NCBI GenBank assembly: GCA_013176395.1
Contig: JABMLP010000008.1
Span: forward strand, 1,364,001 to 1,428,000
DNA: 64,000 nucleotides
DNA from: Venturia oleaginea
Lineage: Eukaryota; Ascomycota; Dothideomycetes; Venturiales; Venturiaceae
Direction of reading: 5' to 3'
Shown: positions 47,406 to 57,664 of the stretch, piece by piece
Position numbering within the stretch: position 1 is the stretch's first letter
How the letters are laid out: every line of letters begins with the position of its first letter
Translations under genes and position numbers: made by a program
Notes under the pieces: generated by a model
Seen by the model: the letters and a program-made list of their open reading frames with translations, nothing else
Told to the model about the DNA's origin: nothing
Database searches by the model: none

Positions 47406-48723
47406 TCAATCGATGCACTCGGTCCGCCACAATACCATTGCGTCCTCATCGTTATTGATTGGAGGCACTCGATCGCACAGTAACCACGCGAACCGTTCCA
47501 ATTTCTTCCCGTCAAGCTCATGAAGTCCAAGTGCCTTCCGCATCTTCAATTGAAACTCCTGCTGCGGCCAGTTCTTCTGCCAAAATGAGCCCTTATCAGA
47601 AAGATTGTACTTGTAAAGAACGTGAACTAGAAGCTCTTCAGGGGATTTGGCGTAGTCTACTTCGAGACCCGCATCTTGTGGTAGTAGTCCCAGCAGTCCA
47701 AAGATTCTGTCCAACGGGTTTTCGCATTGGCTGTCTACAAAATCGCCGCTTGAAAGGATGGCCCAGGAAATTTGGAGAGATAGCTCGCTCAATCTCAATC
47801 GGTTCAAGATTGCTAAGACTACAGCTGGTATCCCGATCTTGATCGGCGATGAAAGCATCGCTTTGCTGGCGGGGCTGACAGGGCCTCTGAAGGACTCAGT
47901 AGAACGAATTTGTCGTCTCTTTCTTCTTTCTCCTTGGTTGGTTAGTTTCGAGTCTCCTTTTAACATTTCATTCTCCTCTTCTGGTGTCAATCTTTGTGTC
48001 CAGGCATGTAGTTCGGCCAAATGTTTCCATTCCAAGCCCCAGAATCCGCACATAATAGTCATTTTCTTCGCCAATATGATTTCTGCAGAATCCAGAGACG
48101 AGTCCAGTAAGACCTCATGAAAATCCCTTGTAGTGTCAGAGTATACATTTGGCGACTGGTCTGTGCCGACGGCAATGCAGGCAGTATCGAGCATTGGGTT
48201 CATTGCTTCGAATTCTCTCCAAGATCTGCAAAGGATCTTGCTGTTGGTTTTTGTTGGAAATGCCCAGTACCCCAACCACCATGTCACACTCCCCCTTTGA
48301 TGGCCCCAGCCAGGCGATGACTTGTCGTGCGTTGCTGAATATAGAGCTCATCATTGTGACCAGGTGATTCCTTTCATATATCTCATCTTGGCGTATACAA
48401 ATCGCATCAATCCAAAGCCACGAGGAGAAACGGTATGCTTCCGCCTCGTCCGATCTAGACATCACTCAGAATATATGAAGTAGTAGGGAGGAACCTCCAA
48501 ATATTTCCTCTCAAGGCGAACGAATGGTCGTCAATGAGGATATCGTGCTCTGGAACGGCTGGGCCCCAGGCATAAGAAATTGCGTCGTAAGCCGGGCACG
48601 TTAGGAAATCGAAGGTTGGCATTCCACTGGCCTGTCCTATGAAGAAGGCAGAACCCGAGTGAGACGGACCTGTGTTTCAGCTTGCTGGAGTGGGATATGA
48701 CGGAAAGGGTACGCGGTGGACAT
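47406..48723 (-). pseudogene. HET-domain (heterokaryon incompatibility) gene, multiply disrupted
   Basis: The minus strand encodes an ordered HET domain split over several frames. From ATG 48,723 it reads YPFRHIPLQQAETQVRLTRV. After a shift near 48,640 it continues TFDFLTCPAYDAISYAWGP. After another near 48,455-48,480 come SDEAEAYRFSSWLWIDAICI and IFSNARQVIAWLGPSKGE. After a third switch at about 48,240-48,280 a long frame begins and runs to 47,406 (NPLDRIFGLLGLLPQDAGLE is typical of the region after HET). The third switch could be a 49- or 63-nt intron. The first two have no suitable splice sites. All HET landmarks (AISYAWG, WIDAICI, WLG) are present, so the decay looks recent. Confidence 0.8.
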
Positions 48724-49065
48724 GGAATGAAATAGAGTTTTGCAATTGAAAACAGAGTGATGTTTGTGGAAGCGAAACATGAACAAGAACAAGGCGATAC
48801 CATTTAGCGGCAGTGCTAATGCCAAGCCCCCTGCAATTTGAAGGGAGGACTCGAAGGTCTTCAGAACTGAACTTTGAAAATCATCATACATTTCTTTCCT
48901 TCTTAAAAGAAAGAATAGTCGCAATCTACAGAATCGCGATGCCCTGAAAGAGCAACGCAGGGTATGTAAGTCTGTCCACCCACCGCCTAAACCAAAATAA
49001 AAAATAAAAAATGCGTATACCATCTATCCAACTGTCAATCGCCGAATCCTCTCCCTCTTTGACAT
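48724..49065. other. Spacer between the HET relic and the Pns1-like gene
   Basis: About 340 nt, AT-rich near 49,000. I see no gene. Upstream frames of the HET gene read through here but lose coding character before 48,723. Confidence 0.55.
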
Positions 49066-51459
49066 TCAAACATATTCCCCATGCAGTCTAACGGGTTTAC
49101 TCAAGAATAACTCCTCTGCTTCACGACAATATCTCCTATCCCCACCTCTGTCTGCTGCCACTTCACTCCCCCAACAAACAATAAGCGCGTCCAAGATTCC
49201 CAAAACAATACCTTCCATAGCTCCGAGAACACCCCACCCAATGGCCGCAGCACCAAGCCCAACAATGTACGCATACAGAGATCCGGAATACGAATCAACC
49301 AGATGCAACATCCGAGCCGTAGAGACCCATCCACCGAAACCAAGGGCAAGCGTCATCATGTACCTCGTAGCGTGAAGAATGAGTTTAGCGGTGCGGTATT
49401 GGACGAGTGTATCTGCTGATGGAGCGTTGACACTATATGGTCCCAGTGTAGTCGATGCTTCGATCGGCGAGACGAAGGACATTTTGCTCAGATTGGTAGC
49501 GGAGGTTGTGAGGGGTTGAGAGTGAATGGCTGCGTAGGTGAGGGTGAGTGGGTTTGTTAGACTTGCAATTGGACTTGGTACGAGGGCGTAGAAGACCCAA
49601 GAGAAGGGTACTATTAGTCTTCTCGGGAGTAGCAAGAGTGGCAGGCGAACTGCGACGGTGAGGAAGGTCGAAAGACAGATTGAGCCAAAAAGTGGACCCG
49701 TTGCGTGTTGAAAGGACATTTGGACAACGGTTCTCGACGATGGCGTTGGTTGCGAGTTGCGGTGGAAATACCACTGACTTGTTGTTGCAGCAGAAGTCGC
49801 CCGCTGAATGCCGGAAATTGTTGACTGCGTCCACAGGAGCATGAGGACGTAGAAGACACCTAGCCACCAGGTGCTCACGTCGATGACATAGAGGCTCTTT
49901 TTGCCAGAGCTCCAGTGTCCTTCAAGGAAGACACGAGTGAATAGCAAAAGCCAGACCCAGAACCAGGTTACTGTGGCAGCGAGGGTGACGAATCCTGCAA
50001 ACAGCAAAGCAGGCGTCTGGGCCAACACTGACGAGGCGAAGTCAAGAATTGCGATAGCTTTGCCAATCGAGAAGCGTGCTTTGTAAGTGACATAGCACCA
50101 CATGAATGCGCCAGCGAGCGGAACGAAGGACAACACCCGCATGGCTTTATCCTGAAATCGTGTCCCGTGCCAGTAACCTTTATAGCTGGAAATGAGAGGA
50201 TATAAACTGAACGATAGAAGAATGATAGGCACTGCGATGAACATGAGATATGCCAAAGGTCGAAGAAAGTTGCGGAGTAATGCCAGCCAAACTGCAGCAA
50301 CGATGACTGCGACCAGGGTATCCACAGCCAGCAGGTGGAAGGACTTGTGCAGGACCGTGTAGACCGTATCTCCCAGGGGTTTCTTCTTACTTGGCTCTTC
50401 AGTATTCAAGTAGACTAGCAATGATGTGGCGAAAAGCGATGCCAAACATATCCAGAACAAGCTCGCCCAGAAGGGATCGTGCTTCATATCAATCTTTGGA
50501 GGCTCGATGTCCTCCTCCGATACTCCAAGGGGCACGCTCTCGCGGTCCGGGCTTGACGGTCGTGGGTTGAGTTGTGATGTCTCGTCGTCTGTCTCATACG
50601 GATTGTACATATGCTGTTTCGATATGCCAGATGTTGGGCGATTTCGGAATTGCTGAAATGGCGGAGGATTATCCTCTTCATGCTCCCGGTCTGCGAAGTC
50701 CTCGGCATCCACTTGATCCATGCTACTGCGTTCAGATGACGATAATTCCACGTCCACAAGTTTGCCCTTCCCTTTGCTTGATGGTGTGCTTTCTGACTCC
50801 GCAGAGCTTGCTTCTCTTTCTGGCTTCTCAGATACCGAGTCCTCCACAATAGTCGGTCGTCCTCGTTTGGGTGCCCGCTCGCCTTTCCACGAGCTTCGGA
50901 TGCCTCTGCTTGTCGTATAGTGCCGGCTCAGCGCATTGTCTCTCTGCTCATCATCTATCCCTGAGTTTGCCTCATCATCGACTTCCGAAGACTCTGATAA
51001 TCGACTTGCTCCAAAATGCCGCCGTGACTTTTGCAAAGCGTAATAATCCGCCACCTCTCGCTCCCTCTCCTCGGCATCGTCCTCTTCCCGAAACTCGTCG
51101 GTAGCACTGAAAAAGAGTGGCGCTGGATTCGTCTGGCCCCGTGAAGCAAAGGGGAACCTGGACATCTGCGAGCTGCTACGTTGATAAGGATCCGGCATGG
51201 GTTGTCGTTGGAGATAACTGCGGGAGCCCAGGCGAGAGTTGTCGCGTCTCTGTCGCTGGTCGGAGGTGTTGAGTTGATCGTCAGCAGGATTCAAGGAGAA
51301 TCTCGATTGAGACTGGGCCAGGAAGCGTGAGGCATCTGTTTGAAGGTGTTTGTTAGTATGAAGTCACGCGAGTGTTGGTAGGCAGGTGTGAGACAAGCGG
51401 TGGTATGGTGACGATGGGAGAGCCGATAAGAGCACTGGCAACGTACATTCGGAGAACAT
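49066..51459 (-). CDS. Pns1/CTL-family (choline transporter-like) membrane protein
   Basis: Exons 51447-51459 (13 nt) and 49066-51335 give 760 residues, starting MFSEYASRFLAQSQSRFSLN. The first about 280 residues are acidic, Ser/Glu-rich and cytosolic (EEDDAEEREREVADYY, IDMKHDPFWASLFW at the membrane entry). About ten hydrophobic helices follow, from LFWICLASLFATSLLVYL to YIVGLGAAAIGWGVLGAMEG. FEGHWSSGKK-like loops and the C-terminal GGWVSTARML...DALIVCWGSEVAADRGG region fit the Pns1/CTL family, the fungal counterpart of choline transporter-like proteins. Transport of choline has not been shown for yeast Pns1, so no substrate is assigned. The micro-exon is supported by a GTACGT donor and a frame-preserving CAG acceptor. 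Confidence 0.87.
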
Positions 51460-52105
51460 GTCTCAGGCCTGATATCGGAGCTTCTTGTTGTGCAGATCGA
51501 GTTGATGCTTGAGGTGTTGATAATATGTCGGGGCGATGCGATAACCGGTGAATCAAGCTCTCGAAGCGGTGAATTGGTAGAACCGGATGGGTACCGTAGA
51601 AATGGCAGCGAGGTGAGGTTGGTAGAGATGAGGATATTCCGGAGGGAGCAAGAGGGATGTTATGGTGTTGTAGGAGTGCTAGCAGGAGCAGGTGTTTGTG
51701 TTGTATTCGGTTGTCACTTATCACTGTCTTGGAGCCTCAACCTCCGACTATCTTCAGCTGCTAGCCACCTGCAGGGATGGATGGATGACATAGTAACGTA
51801 ACGGCGAGTAGTGGTGAAGAAGATTATATCGTGAATTGTACTTGTTTTTGCTTCTTGTCGCAGCTATCGCTTTGAATCCACATATCTCCCCATTCCTTGC
51901 TCCCTCTCCATCTTCTTAGCCGCTTCTTCCTCTTCCTCTTCCTCTTCTCACCTTCACCAACTCAACATCAGCCCAGAGCTATATCCAACACTGCTCTGCC
52001 ACGAACACATACTTCTCCACGCGCTTCCAGTCATCGCAAGACCATCCCCTCACCACCGCGAAACCCCCAGCAACCGATACAAATCACCACCTACACACCC
52101 ACGAA
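51460..52105. promoter_or_regulatory. Divergent promoter region, Pns1-like / Rab4-like genes
   Basis: About 650 nt between divergent start codons. The last 200 nt before 52,106 are C/T- and then A/C-rich, as in fungal 5' leaders. No gene seen. Confidence 0.5.
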
Positions 52106-52906
52106 ATGGCCCAACCCTGGGATTACATAGCCAAAATCGTCTCTCTGGGAGACAGCGGCTGCAGAAAATCTTCCCTAACGATTCGCCTCTGCGAAGGCCG
52201 CTTTGTAAACCACCACGATGTCACAATCGGCGTAGAGTTTGGTTCGCGCATAGTCCCTGTCGGTCCTCCCTTTTCGCATACCCTCAATATCAACAACCCC
52301 GGCCACCGAAAACAAGCCAGTATAGAAGCTGGATCTGGCGCAGGAGGAAAGGGGAAAGCTGGCGTCGTAGACAAGAACCAACGGCATATGAAACTGTCTC
52401 TGTGGGATACGGCAGGACAAGAAACATACAAGAGCATTACGAGGAGTTACTTCAGGGGTGCCAGTGGAGCACTGTTGGTTTTTGATATTACGAGGAGGCA
52501 AACCTTTTTGAGCGCGACCGCCTGGCTTCAAGATCTACGACAAATTGCCGAGGAAAACATTATCGTCGTTTTGGTTGGAAATAAGAGCGATTTAGCACCA
52601 TCGAGCACAGTCACGAAATCAACAGATGCGCCGCAGGAAGGGGAGGATGGGAAGAATCTGAGGGAGGTTACTGTTCAAGAGGCGGAGACGTGGTGTAGAC
52701 AGAATCATGTTTTGCAATATGTGGAGACAAGCGCGAAGAGTGGTGAGGGCGTGGAAAGAGCTTTCCTAGAAGTTGCAGAGCGGATATATCAGAACATCGA
52801 AGCTGGGAAATACGATCTGAAGCGACAGGAGAAGTGGCGTCAAGAGCGCAGCAACAGGAGGCGGCAATGGGAATACAGCAAGGACTGTAAACCTGGGTAT
52901 GAATGA
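52106..52906 (+). pseudogene. Rab4/Ypt4-like GTPase with altered P-loop and C-terminal frameshift
   Basis: The open frame gives 266 residues with G-domain motifs: VTIGVEFGSR (switch I), WDTAGQE at 100-106, GNKSDL and ETSAK. A Gly/Lys-rich insert of roughly 35 residues lies between switch I and WDTAGQE. Two defects are visible. The P-loop reads GDSGCRKSS, with Arg20 (AGA) where the GK[ST] motif requires Gly. After Leu238 the frame turns into a basic tail (KRQEKWRQERSNRRRQ) with no prenylation cysteines, whereas the +1 frame reads SDRRSGVKS and ends in GGKGGGICC at 52,954-52,956, a normal Rab tail. One extra A at 52,820-52,821 explains this. Such proteins act in endosome recycling. This copy probably cannot be prenylated or bind nucleotide normally. 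Confidence 0.8.
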
Positions 52907-53324
52907 TGCGGCCGCGAGTAGAAGAGGTGGGAAAGGAGGTGGAATCTGTTGCTGATCACCATACTCAAGAGCAAGAGCTTTGCACATATTTGTGCTTTCG
53001 AGGTTTGAGATCTTCCCGTCTGTGGAGGCTTATTACATATTTTGGCATTTCAAGCGAGGTGTTTGGGGATCTCTTAGAACTGTCTACTTGGCAACCATGG
53101 TAATACATTGCACAACCCCTATCTCCATATCTGTTCAATTCTGTCAAGCGAACCTGCAGGTTATTAAATTTCAGGCATGGGGCTTCTTGCCCCCCGCAAC
53201 CATCCTTGTCGTTTTATCCAGCGCGAGAGCAGCTCCTACGAATGTCTGGAAGTGATCGGTAACCTGAACCTCTTCCCCAATTCACCTAAATTCACCATTT
53301 CTCTCCTCCTCTTAACCAGCACGC
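52907..53324. other. Spacer containing the out-of-frame Rab tail
   Basis: The first 50 nt encode the displaced Rab C-terminus in the +1 frame. I see no other gene up to 53,324, where the first zinc-module gene ends. Confidence 0.6.
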
Positions 53325-53588
53325 TCAGGACTGATGACTCCTCGCATTCTCAAACTTACGCAAAAACTCCTCCATCCGCTCTTTATCAGTTTTCTTCGGA
53401 CAGGCAGCGCATATGACGTGTCCGCAACTAGGGACGCTACAGATAGCCCCCTCTGCAGTTGCATCTATTGCTTCATGGGGTTCTCCACGGAGGAGGCAGT
53501 GACAGCATTTCCAGGTGTAGGAGCGTGGGGTTTGGGCTTGGGGTTGGGTGGTTTTTGTTGGTGGTGGTTGTGTGGGTTTGGGATCCAT
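53325..53588 (-). CDS. Zinc-module protein 1 of the array
   Basis: A single 87-residue frame. A Pro/Thr/Gln-rich N-terminus (about 1-23) precedes YTWKCCHCLLRGEPHEA, then ICSVPSCGHVICAACPK, and a charged helical tail (DKERMEEFLRKFENAR). Eight cysteines and one histidine are arranged as W-x-C-C-x-C ... C-x(4)-C-G-H-x-x-C-x-x-C, suitable for one or two zinc ions in a treble-clef or ribbon-like fold. No signal peptide. It is the only array member on the minus strand, placed head-to-head with the next one across a region of tandem 118-nt repeats. I do not recognise a named family. A binding role for nucleic acid or protein is speculation. Confidence 0.68.
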   Translation of the reverse strand: MDPKPTQPPPTKTTQPQAQTPRSYTWKCCHCLLRGEPHEAIDATAEGAICSVPSCGHVICAACPKKTDKERMEEFLRKFENARSHQS

Positions 53589-54165
53589 TTGCGAGAGGTG
53601 ATGAGGTGGGTTTTCGGGGTTGTTATGGGGTATGGGGCTAGGTGGTTGTGGAGAATGGTGATGTTGAGAGGAGTGGCCGGAGTTTTATGGTTTGGGAAGA
53701 ACGGGGAGGTTTAGGTTAATCCGTATTTGAGGAGATGGGTCGGAGTGGTTTTTGGCGCGACATGCTCGTGTCAGTGAGAAATGAGAAAATTAAGTCATCG
53801 TGATGTTACTGTGGGTGTGGAATGAGGTGGAATGATAGGCGTTCTTCCCAGAAGGTGCATTTATTAGTCCAAGGCTGTGTCACAAGATTCACATTACTTA
53901 TCTGCCCCTATTGTTAGCTATGATTACCACTCACATTACAAACTATGGAAAGATAGGCGTACTTCTAGGAAGGTGATTTGTTGGTCTAATGCTGTGTAAC
54001 AAGATTCACATTACTCATCTGCCCCTATTATTAGCCATGATTACCCATCACATCACAAGACGACACTCGAATATTTAAGGAAGAACCTGTCGCCCACACT
54101 TATCCTAACCCCATAACTCCATTCCAGTCGAGTATCGAAACCTGTATTACTAAATTGTACCAACC
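53589..54165. promoter_or_regulatory. Divergent promoter of zinc-module genes 1 and 2, with tandem repeats
   Basis: 577 nt between divergent ATGs. It contains two direct repeats of about 109-118 nt (53,834-54,060), described separately. No open frame. Confidence 0.55.
53834..54060. repeat. Two tandem repeats with a 118-nt period
   Basis: Copy 1 starts at 53,834 and copy 2 at 53,952. Shared blocks include GATAGGCGT, AAGATTCACATTACT, CATCTGCCCCTATT (ATC versus CATC at its start), TTAGC-ATGATTACC and CACATTACAA/CACATCACAA. Point differences are scattered, so the duplication is not recent. Confidence 0.9.
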
Positions 54166-54303
54166 ATGACACAAGAAGAATGGCTCTGCTGTCGTTGTTT
54201 ACTCTATTTCGGAGGAGAAATTACGATGTTTGTGACGCTGGATATGTGTGTTGTATGTCAGCATTCGCGGTGTGGGCGTTGTTTAGTGAGACCGGTGGAA
54301 TGA
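54166..54303 (+). CDS. Zinc-module protein 2 of the array (45 residues)
   Basis: A frame of 46 codons from ATG 54,166. It is shorter than usual gene-finding limits but carries the full array pattern: EEWLCCRCLLYFGG, then LDMCVVCQHSRCGRCLV. Cysteines are spaced W-x-C-C-x-C ... C-x-x-C-x-H-x-x-C-x-x-C, the same as its neighbours. The protein is essentially only the module. It lies downstream of the tandem repeats and about 40 nt after an A/C-rich leader (CCAACC before the ATG). Whether it is translated is unknown, but pattern conservation against six other modules argues for selection at some time. Confidence 0.62.
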   Translation: MTQEEWLCCRCLLYFGGEITMFVTLDMCVVCQHSRCGRCLVRPVE

Positions 54304-55308
54304 TGGATGAGGGTGGGTTCTGGTAGGAGTGTGGGGGGAAAGGAAAGAGTTAGGGGTTTGGAGGTGTTGGAGTGTTTGACCTGGGTGCAGGAGCGAAGCG
54401 GGTTTTGTTTCGATAGGAGTAAGTGAGTGAGTTGGAATGATGAGATGTGAAACTGACTTTATGTTGGTGTATGTTTGAAACAACCTCACAGAATCCAGCA
54501 TAAGACATCTCTCATCAACTGCCTATTCCTCCGTCGCCGCCCATACCTCACCTCCTACCTCATTCGGGGCTAAAACACCACGCTTTACCACCAATCCACT
54601 CAATCCCAAATCCAAATCCAAATCCCATATCCATCTCTCCAGATTCAACCCATTCTCCGACCCATTCTCCGAAAACAGTCAGGAATTGAGAAATTTCAAC
54701 TTTGGCCTTGAAATCGCCGGGATTCTTCAAGTAGTATTTCGAGGTGAGAGTCGTTGTATTGGTAGTAGATCTGATGTAATTTGATGTAAGTTAGACTTGC
54801 TAATCTTCAAGGTGAGGAAGCTAGAACTTGTTGAGAATTACTCCCACGCAGCGAAAGTAAAAAAATAGCCCATTGTGAAATCTGGGATCCGCAAGGGGCG
54901 TGTAACAGAGTTAACCAGACGAACAATAAGTTTGATATCAGGACAGCGTGAGATATCAGGCAAGAGCGACCTGACAAAGTAACCTGGCTAAGAAGAACAG
55001 CATAATAGAAGCACCCCGCATCTAATATGTTACCATCACGTCATGTACTAGTAAAACATTTTGATCATACGCACCGTATTAGAAGCTATAAATACCGCTA
55101 CACCTTACTCTAGCCAATCTTCTCTTCTCCAATATCCAGCATCCAATTACCACTCGATCAATCAAACAACCTCAACGATCAATACAATTAACAATACGAA
55201 TATTAATACGAATATTAATACGAATATTAATACCAATACCGACAGCTCGACAGCTCAAACCAAACTAACCCTTCAAACAACCTACGAATTAAGACAATTA
55301 AATTAGCA
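54304..55308. promoter_or_regulatory. Upstream region of zinc-module gene 3
   Basis: About 1 kb without a gene. Short runs of AAATCC and ACCCATTCTCCG repeats occur at about 54,608-54,672. A TATAAATA element is at 55,087-55,094, about 220 nt before the ATG. Three copies of a 12-nt AT-rich unit lie at 55,193-55,235 in the probable leader. Confidence 0.55.
55193..55235. repeat. Tandem 12-nt repeat in the leader of zinc-module gene 3
   Basis: The unit AATACGAATATT is repeated three times, followed by a degenerate AATACCAATACC copy, ending about 70 nt upstream of the start codon. Confidence 0.9.
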
Positions 55309-55602
55309 ATGGAAGCTAAGGCCTGGATCTGCTGCCAGTGCGCAAAGGGCGAAGAGAGGCAATTCCACAGGACGCTGTCTTCGGCGTGTAAGCAGTGTCT
55401 TATCAAAGAGTGCGGACATAATCAGTGCGATGTTTGTACTGAGATACCTCTGGGATATATCGAGAAGGAAGAAACAGCAGCAAACAAGAAGGCGAAAAAG
55501 GAGCCACACGAGAGTAAGAAGTGTTACAGATCACCTCAAGACCGAAGAGCAGGGACAACGGGACTTGCAGAGGATGGTTGGATAACAAGAAGTTGTTGTT
55601 AG
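55309..55602 (+). CDS. Zinc-module protein 3 of the array
   Basis: A single 97-residue frame. The module is N-terminal: AKAWICCQCAKGEERQF, then SACKQCLIKECGHNQCDVCT. It has the W-x-C-C-x-C pair, an extra C-x-x-C, and C-G-H-x-x-C-x-x-C. After the module comes a Lys/Glu-rich tail (EKEETAANKKAKKEPHESKK) and a C-terminal RSCC. The final two cysteines resemble a prenylation-type end but the context is not a known CaaX box. A good promoter arrangement (TATAAATA and an AT-rich leader) supports expression. Function unknown; cytosolic or nuclear by lack of a signal peptide. Confidence 0.7.
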   Translation: MEAKAWICCQCAKGEERQFHRTLSSACKQCLIKECGHNQCDVCTEIPLGYIEKEETAANKKAKKEPHESKKCYRSPQDRRAGTTGLAEDGWITRSCC

Positions 55603-56939
55603 GACTGATGTGGAGTGGAATCCGTTGGGCGCACAAGAGGGGACTGGTGCAACCAGGTCAGTCCTAAGAGAGAATAGTACGTGCAGGAGTCACGTGATAT
55701 TCCACAGTTCCCACAGCACTTGGCATTGCCCACAGTGTGGGAAGTGTGGGAATACACCTTGGCACCCAGAACCAGAAGGGTATATAGGGAGGACGTTGGA
55801 CGGACTTTCCTTTCTCTCTTCGTGGTTATCTCATGTTATGTTTCTCACATAGGAGCTTCTTCAACCTACTACAGTAACGACCTTTTACTTAGATACAATC
55901 AAGCACAAGTCATATGCACACGAAGCAAGCCCACCCCCAACCTTCATACTAACCGACAAGCGTTCAGGATTGATCTGAGGATCAAATCGGTTAGACGACA
56001 ATTGAATTGGGAGATACATCGGACGGCTAGGATCTAGTGAGCCTCCAAAGAACCTGAGCAAGGAAATGTACTTAAGGTAAGTACTTCCAGACTGATATTG
56101 CCCTTACCCCAAACCCGCGGACCAGAACAAGAGAACACAGGTGTCAAGAAGGTCTTGACATAATCAACTGTGTTGAGAAACGAGTTCCCCGTAACAAGAA
56201 GGCGGAGAGTCTAGAGGATGATGCAAAAGATGTTTGGGAGAGAAAATGGACGGCGAGGCAGAAAAGGGCGGGAGAGAAGCTGGTGCAAAAGAGAGCGCCA
56301 TAGAGAAGCTTGAGGCTTACGTGGATTTGCTGAAGAAGGTTGTCGTCGGAGATCCTGTGAAGGATGGTGAGAGGAAGGAAGTGGAGGGGGATAAGGATGT
56401 GGCGAGTAAGGAGTGAAAGGGGAGTACGGTGAAGGTCGTGTTAGATTATTGAGAAGATGAGGTACAGGCATGGTTGGGGCTAGAAACGATATTTAGCTGG
56501 CGCGGAAATCTGGAATCATTGGCTTCGAGGATGAGAGAGGGAGTGTGAATGTGAACATTGGACGGCTTATCTGTAAAGCTTATGTAGCAGTGAAACTTGG
56601 AAGATACTTACATGATTTTGCATATCAAATTCTAACGTGAAAGCTGGTCAGCGTCTGGTAAGGCCCAATAAAGTTGAATGATGGTAGTAATAAATAGGAT
56701 AGCTACCCGAAATATTCAGGCATCACCATGTAGCAAGTAACCGAAAACCCGGCTGCAGGGTAAAGTGCCGTACCAATAGCGTTAGGTAACTGACACATGG
56801 CTGCCCGGCATAAAAGTGTGAAGAAGCATAATCAGTGACAAAGTTAGCCGCAGCTCGCCATAAAGAGGAGCATCTTACCCTTAACCTCCCCATACTCAAC
56901 ACCACCACCATATCCGAAGACAAAACCCAGCACCCGAAG
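55603..56939. other. Array spacer with a possible decayed module
   Basis: Includes a palindromic CCCACAGTGTGGG at about 55,731-55,743 and a possible relic module at 56,130-56,416. Otherwise I see no gene. Confidence 0.5.
56130..56416 (+). pseudogene. Possible decayed zinc-module gene
   Basis: One frame reads TREHRCQEG followed by LDIINCVEKRVPRNKKAESL and a charged stretch, similar to the E-H-R-C end of the modules but without two of the cysteines. The neighbouring frame, from ATG 56,246, gives a Lys/Glu-rich helix (SAIEKLEAYVDLLKKVVV) ending at 56,416, like the charged tails of array members. The assignment rests on weak similarity and position within the array. Confidence 0.3.
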
Positions 56940-57089
56940 ATGATTTACTCATTACGATCGCGCACAATGCGAGCTTGCAAGTGCTGCAAGTGCGATAAAG
57001 GATTCCCGATAACATACGAACATTGCCACAATGGGATTTGCAAGCATCGTTGTTGCCTTGCATGCAGAATTCTGATTGAGTTTATATGA
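56940..57089 (+). CDS. Zinc-module protein 4 of the array (49 residues)
   Basis: A 50-codon frame from ATG 56,940. The sequence is MIYSLRSRTMRACKCCKCDK followed by a short loop, then HCHNGICKHRCCLACRIL. The first cluster is C-K-C-C-K-C, with Cys where the other members have Trp. The second is H-C-H-x(3)-C-K-H-x-C-C-x-x-C, one residue different in spacing from the rest. Nine cysteines and three histidines in 49 residues make it the most metal-ligand-rich member. It is the most divergent intact module and may be losing function or have a shifted ligand set. Confidence 0.55.
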   Translation: MIYSLRSRTMRACKCCKCDKGFPITYEHCHNGICKHRCCLACRILIEFI

Positions 57090-57664
57090 GAAGGAGGTTA
57101 GAGCGTTGACATGCTTTTCGAATATGCGGTACTTACTCCTTCATTGACGACGATAAACCCATGGCGTTCTTGTGGGTTTGCCGTCTCAAAGGTCCGCCGA
57201 AGTCCGAATCGACCGGATGCGCAGATCTCCTGACAGAAACGACTTTCGAATTCCGGCGAGCGACGTATATCGCGGCATCGACAAGCCGAAGAGGTCAGAA
57301 AACGAGCTGGTTTTCGATCCCCAGAAAACGAGATTAGAAATAGTATCGACAACTCGACGAGTGAGGCTGAAGAGCGAAAACATTCATCAGTTTCCAGAAG
57401 TCGAAGCTCATAGCAGAATTGACTGGTCACAGTAGACGGTAGACCATGGTGAAGAAGAACATCCATGGCCGTCACACAAGGAAGGAAACCGCCATTAGCC
57501 TGAAGGTGTTAGGATCCGCAGATGTTACAAAAACAACACATCACATACCCACATCACTCCTATATACATAAGCTCACCTTGCTGCCTATCTCTCCAGCAA
57601 CTCCTCACCATTCCGAGATCATCCAAGGAAGCATACGGACCATTACCAAGTACACAACCTTAGC
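57090..57664. other. Array spacer
   Basis: Both strands carry open frames of 85-125 codons here, each the shadow of the other. One plus-strand translation (57,172-57,435) is Arg/Lys/Glu-rich and could be a lost C-terminal tail. I do not call a gene. Confidence 0.45.

Noticed and set aside
55610..55852. WHCPQC-like motif suggesting another zinc module
   Set aside because: The cysteines fall on a palindromic CCCACAGTGTGGG sequence and the downstream C-x-H-x-x-C-x-x-C half is absent.
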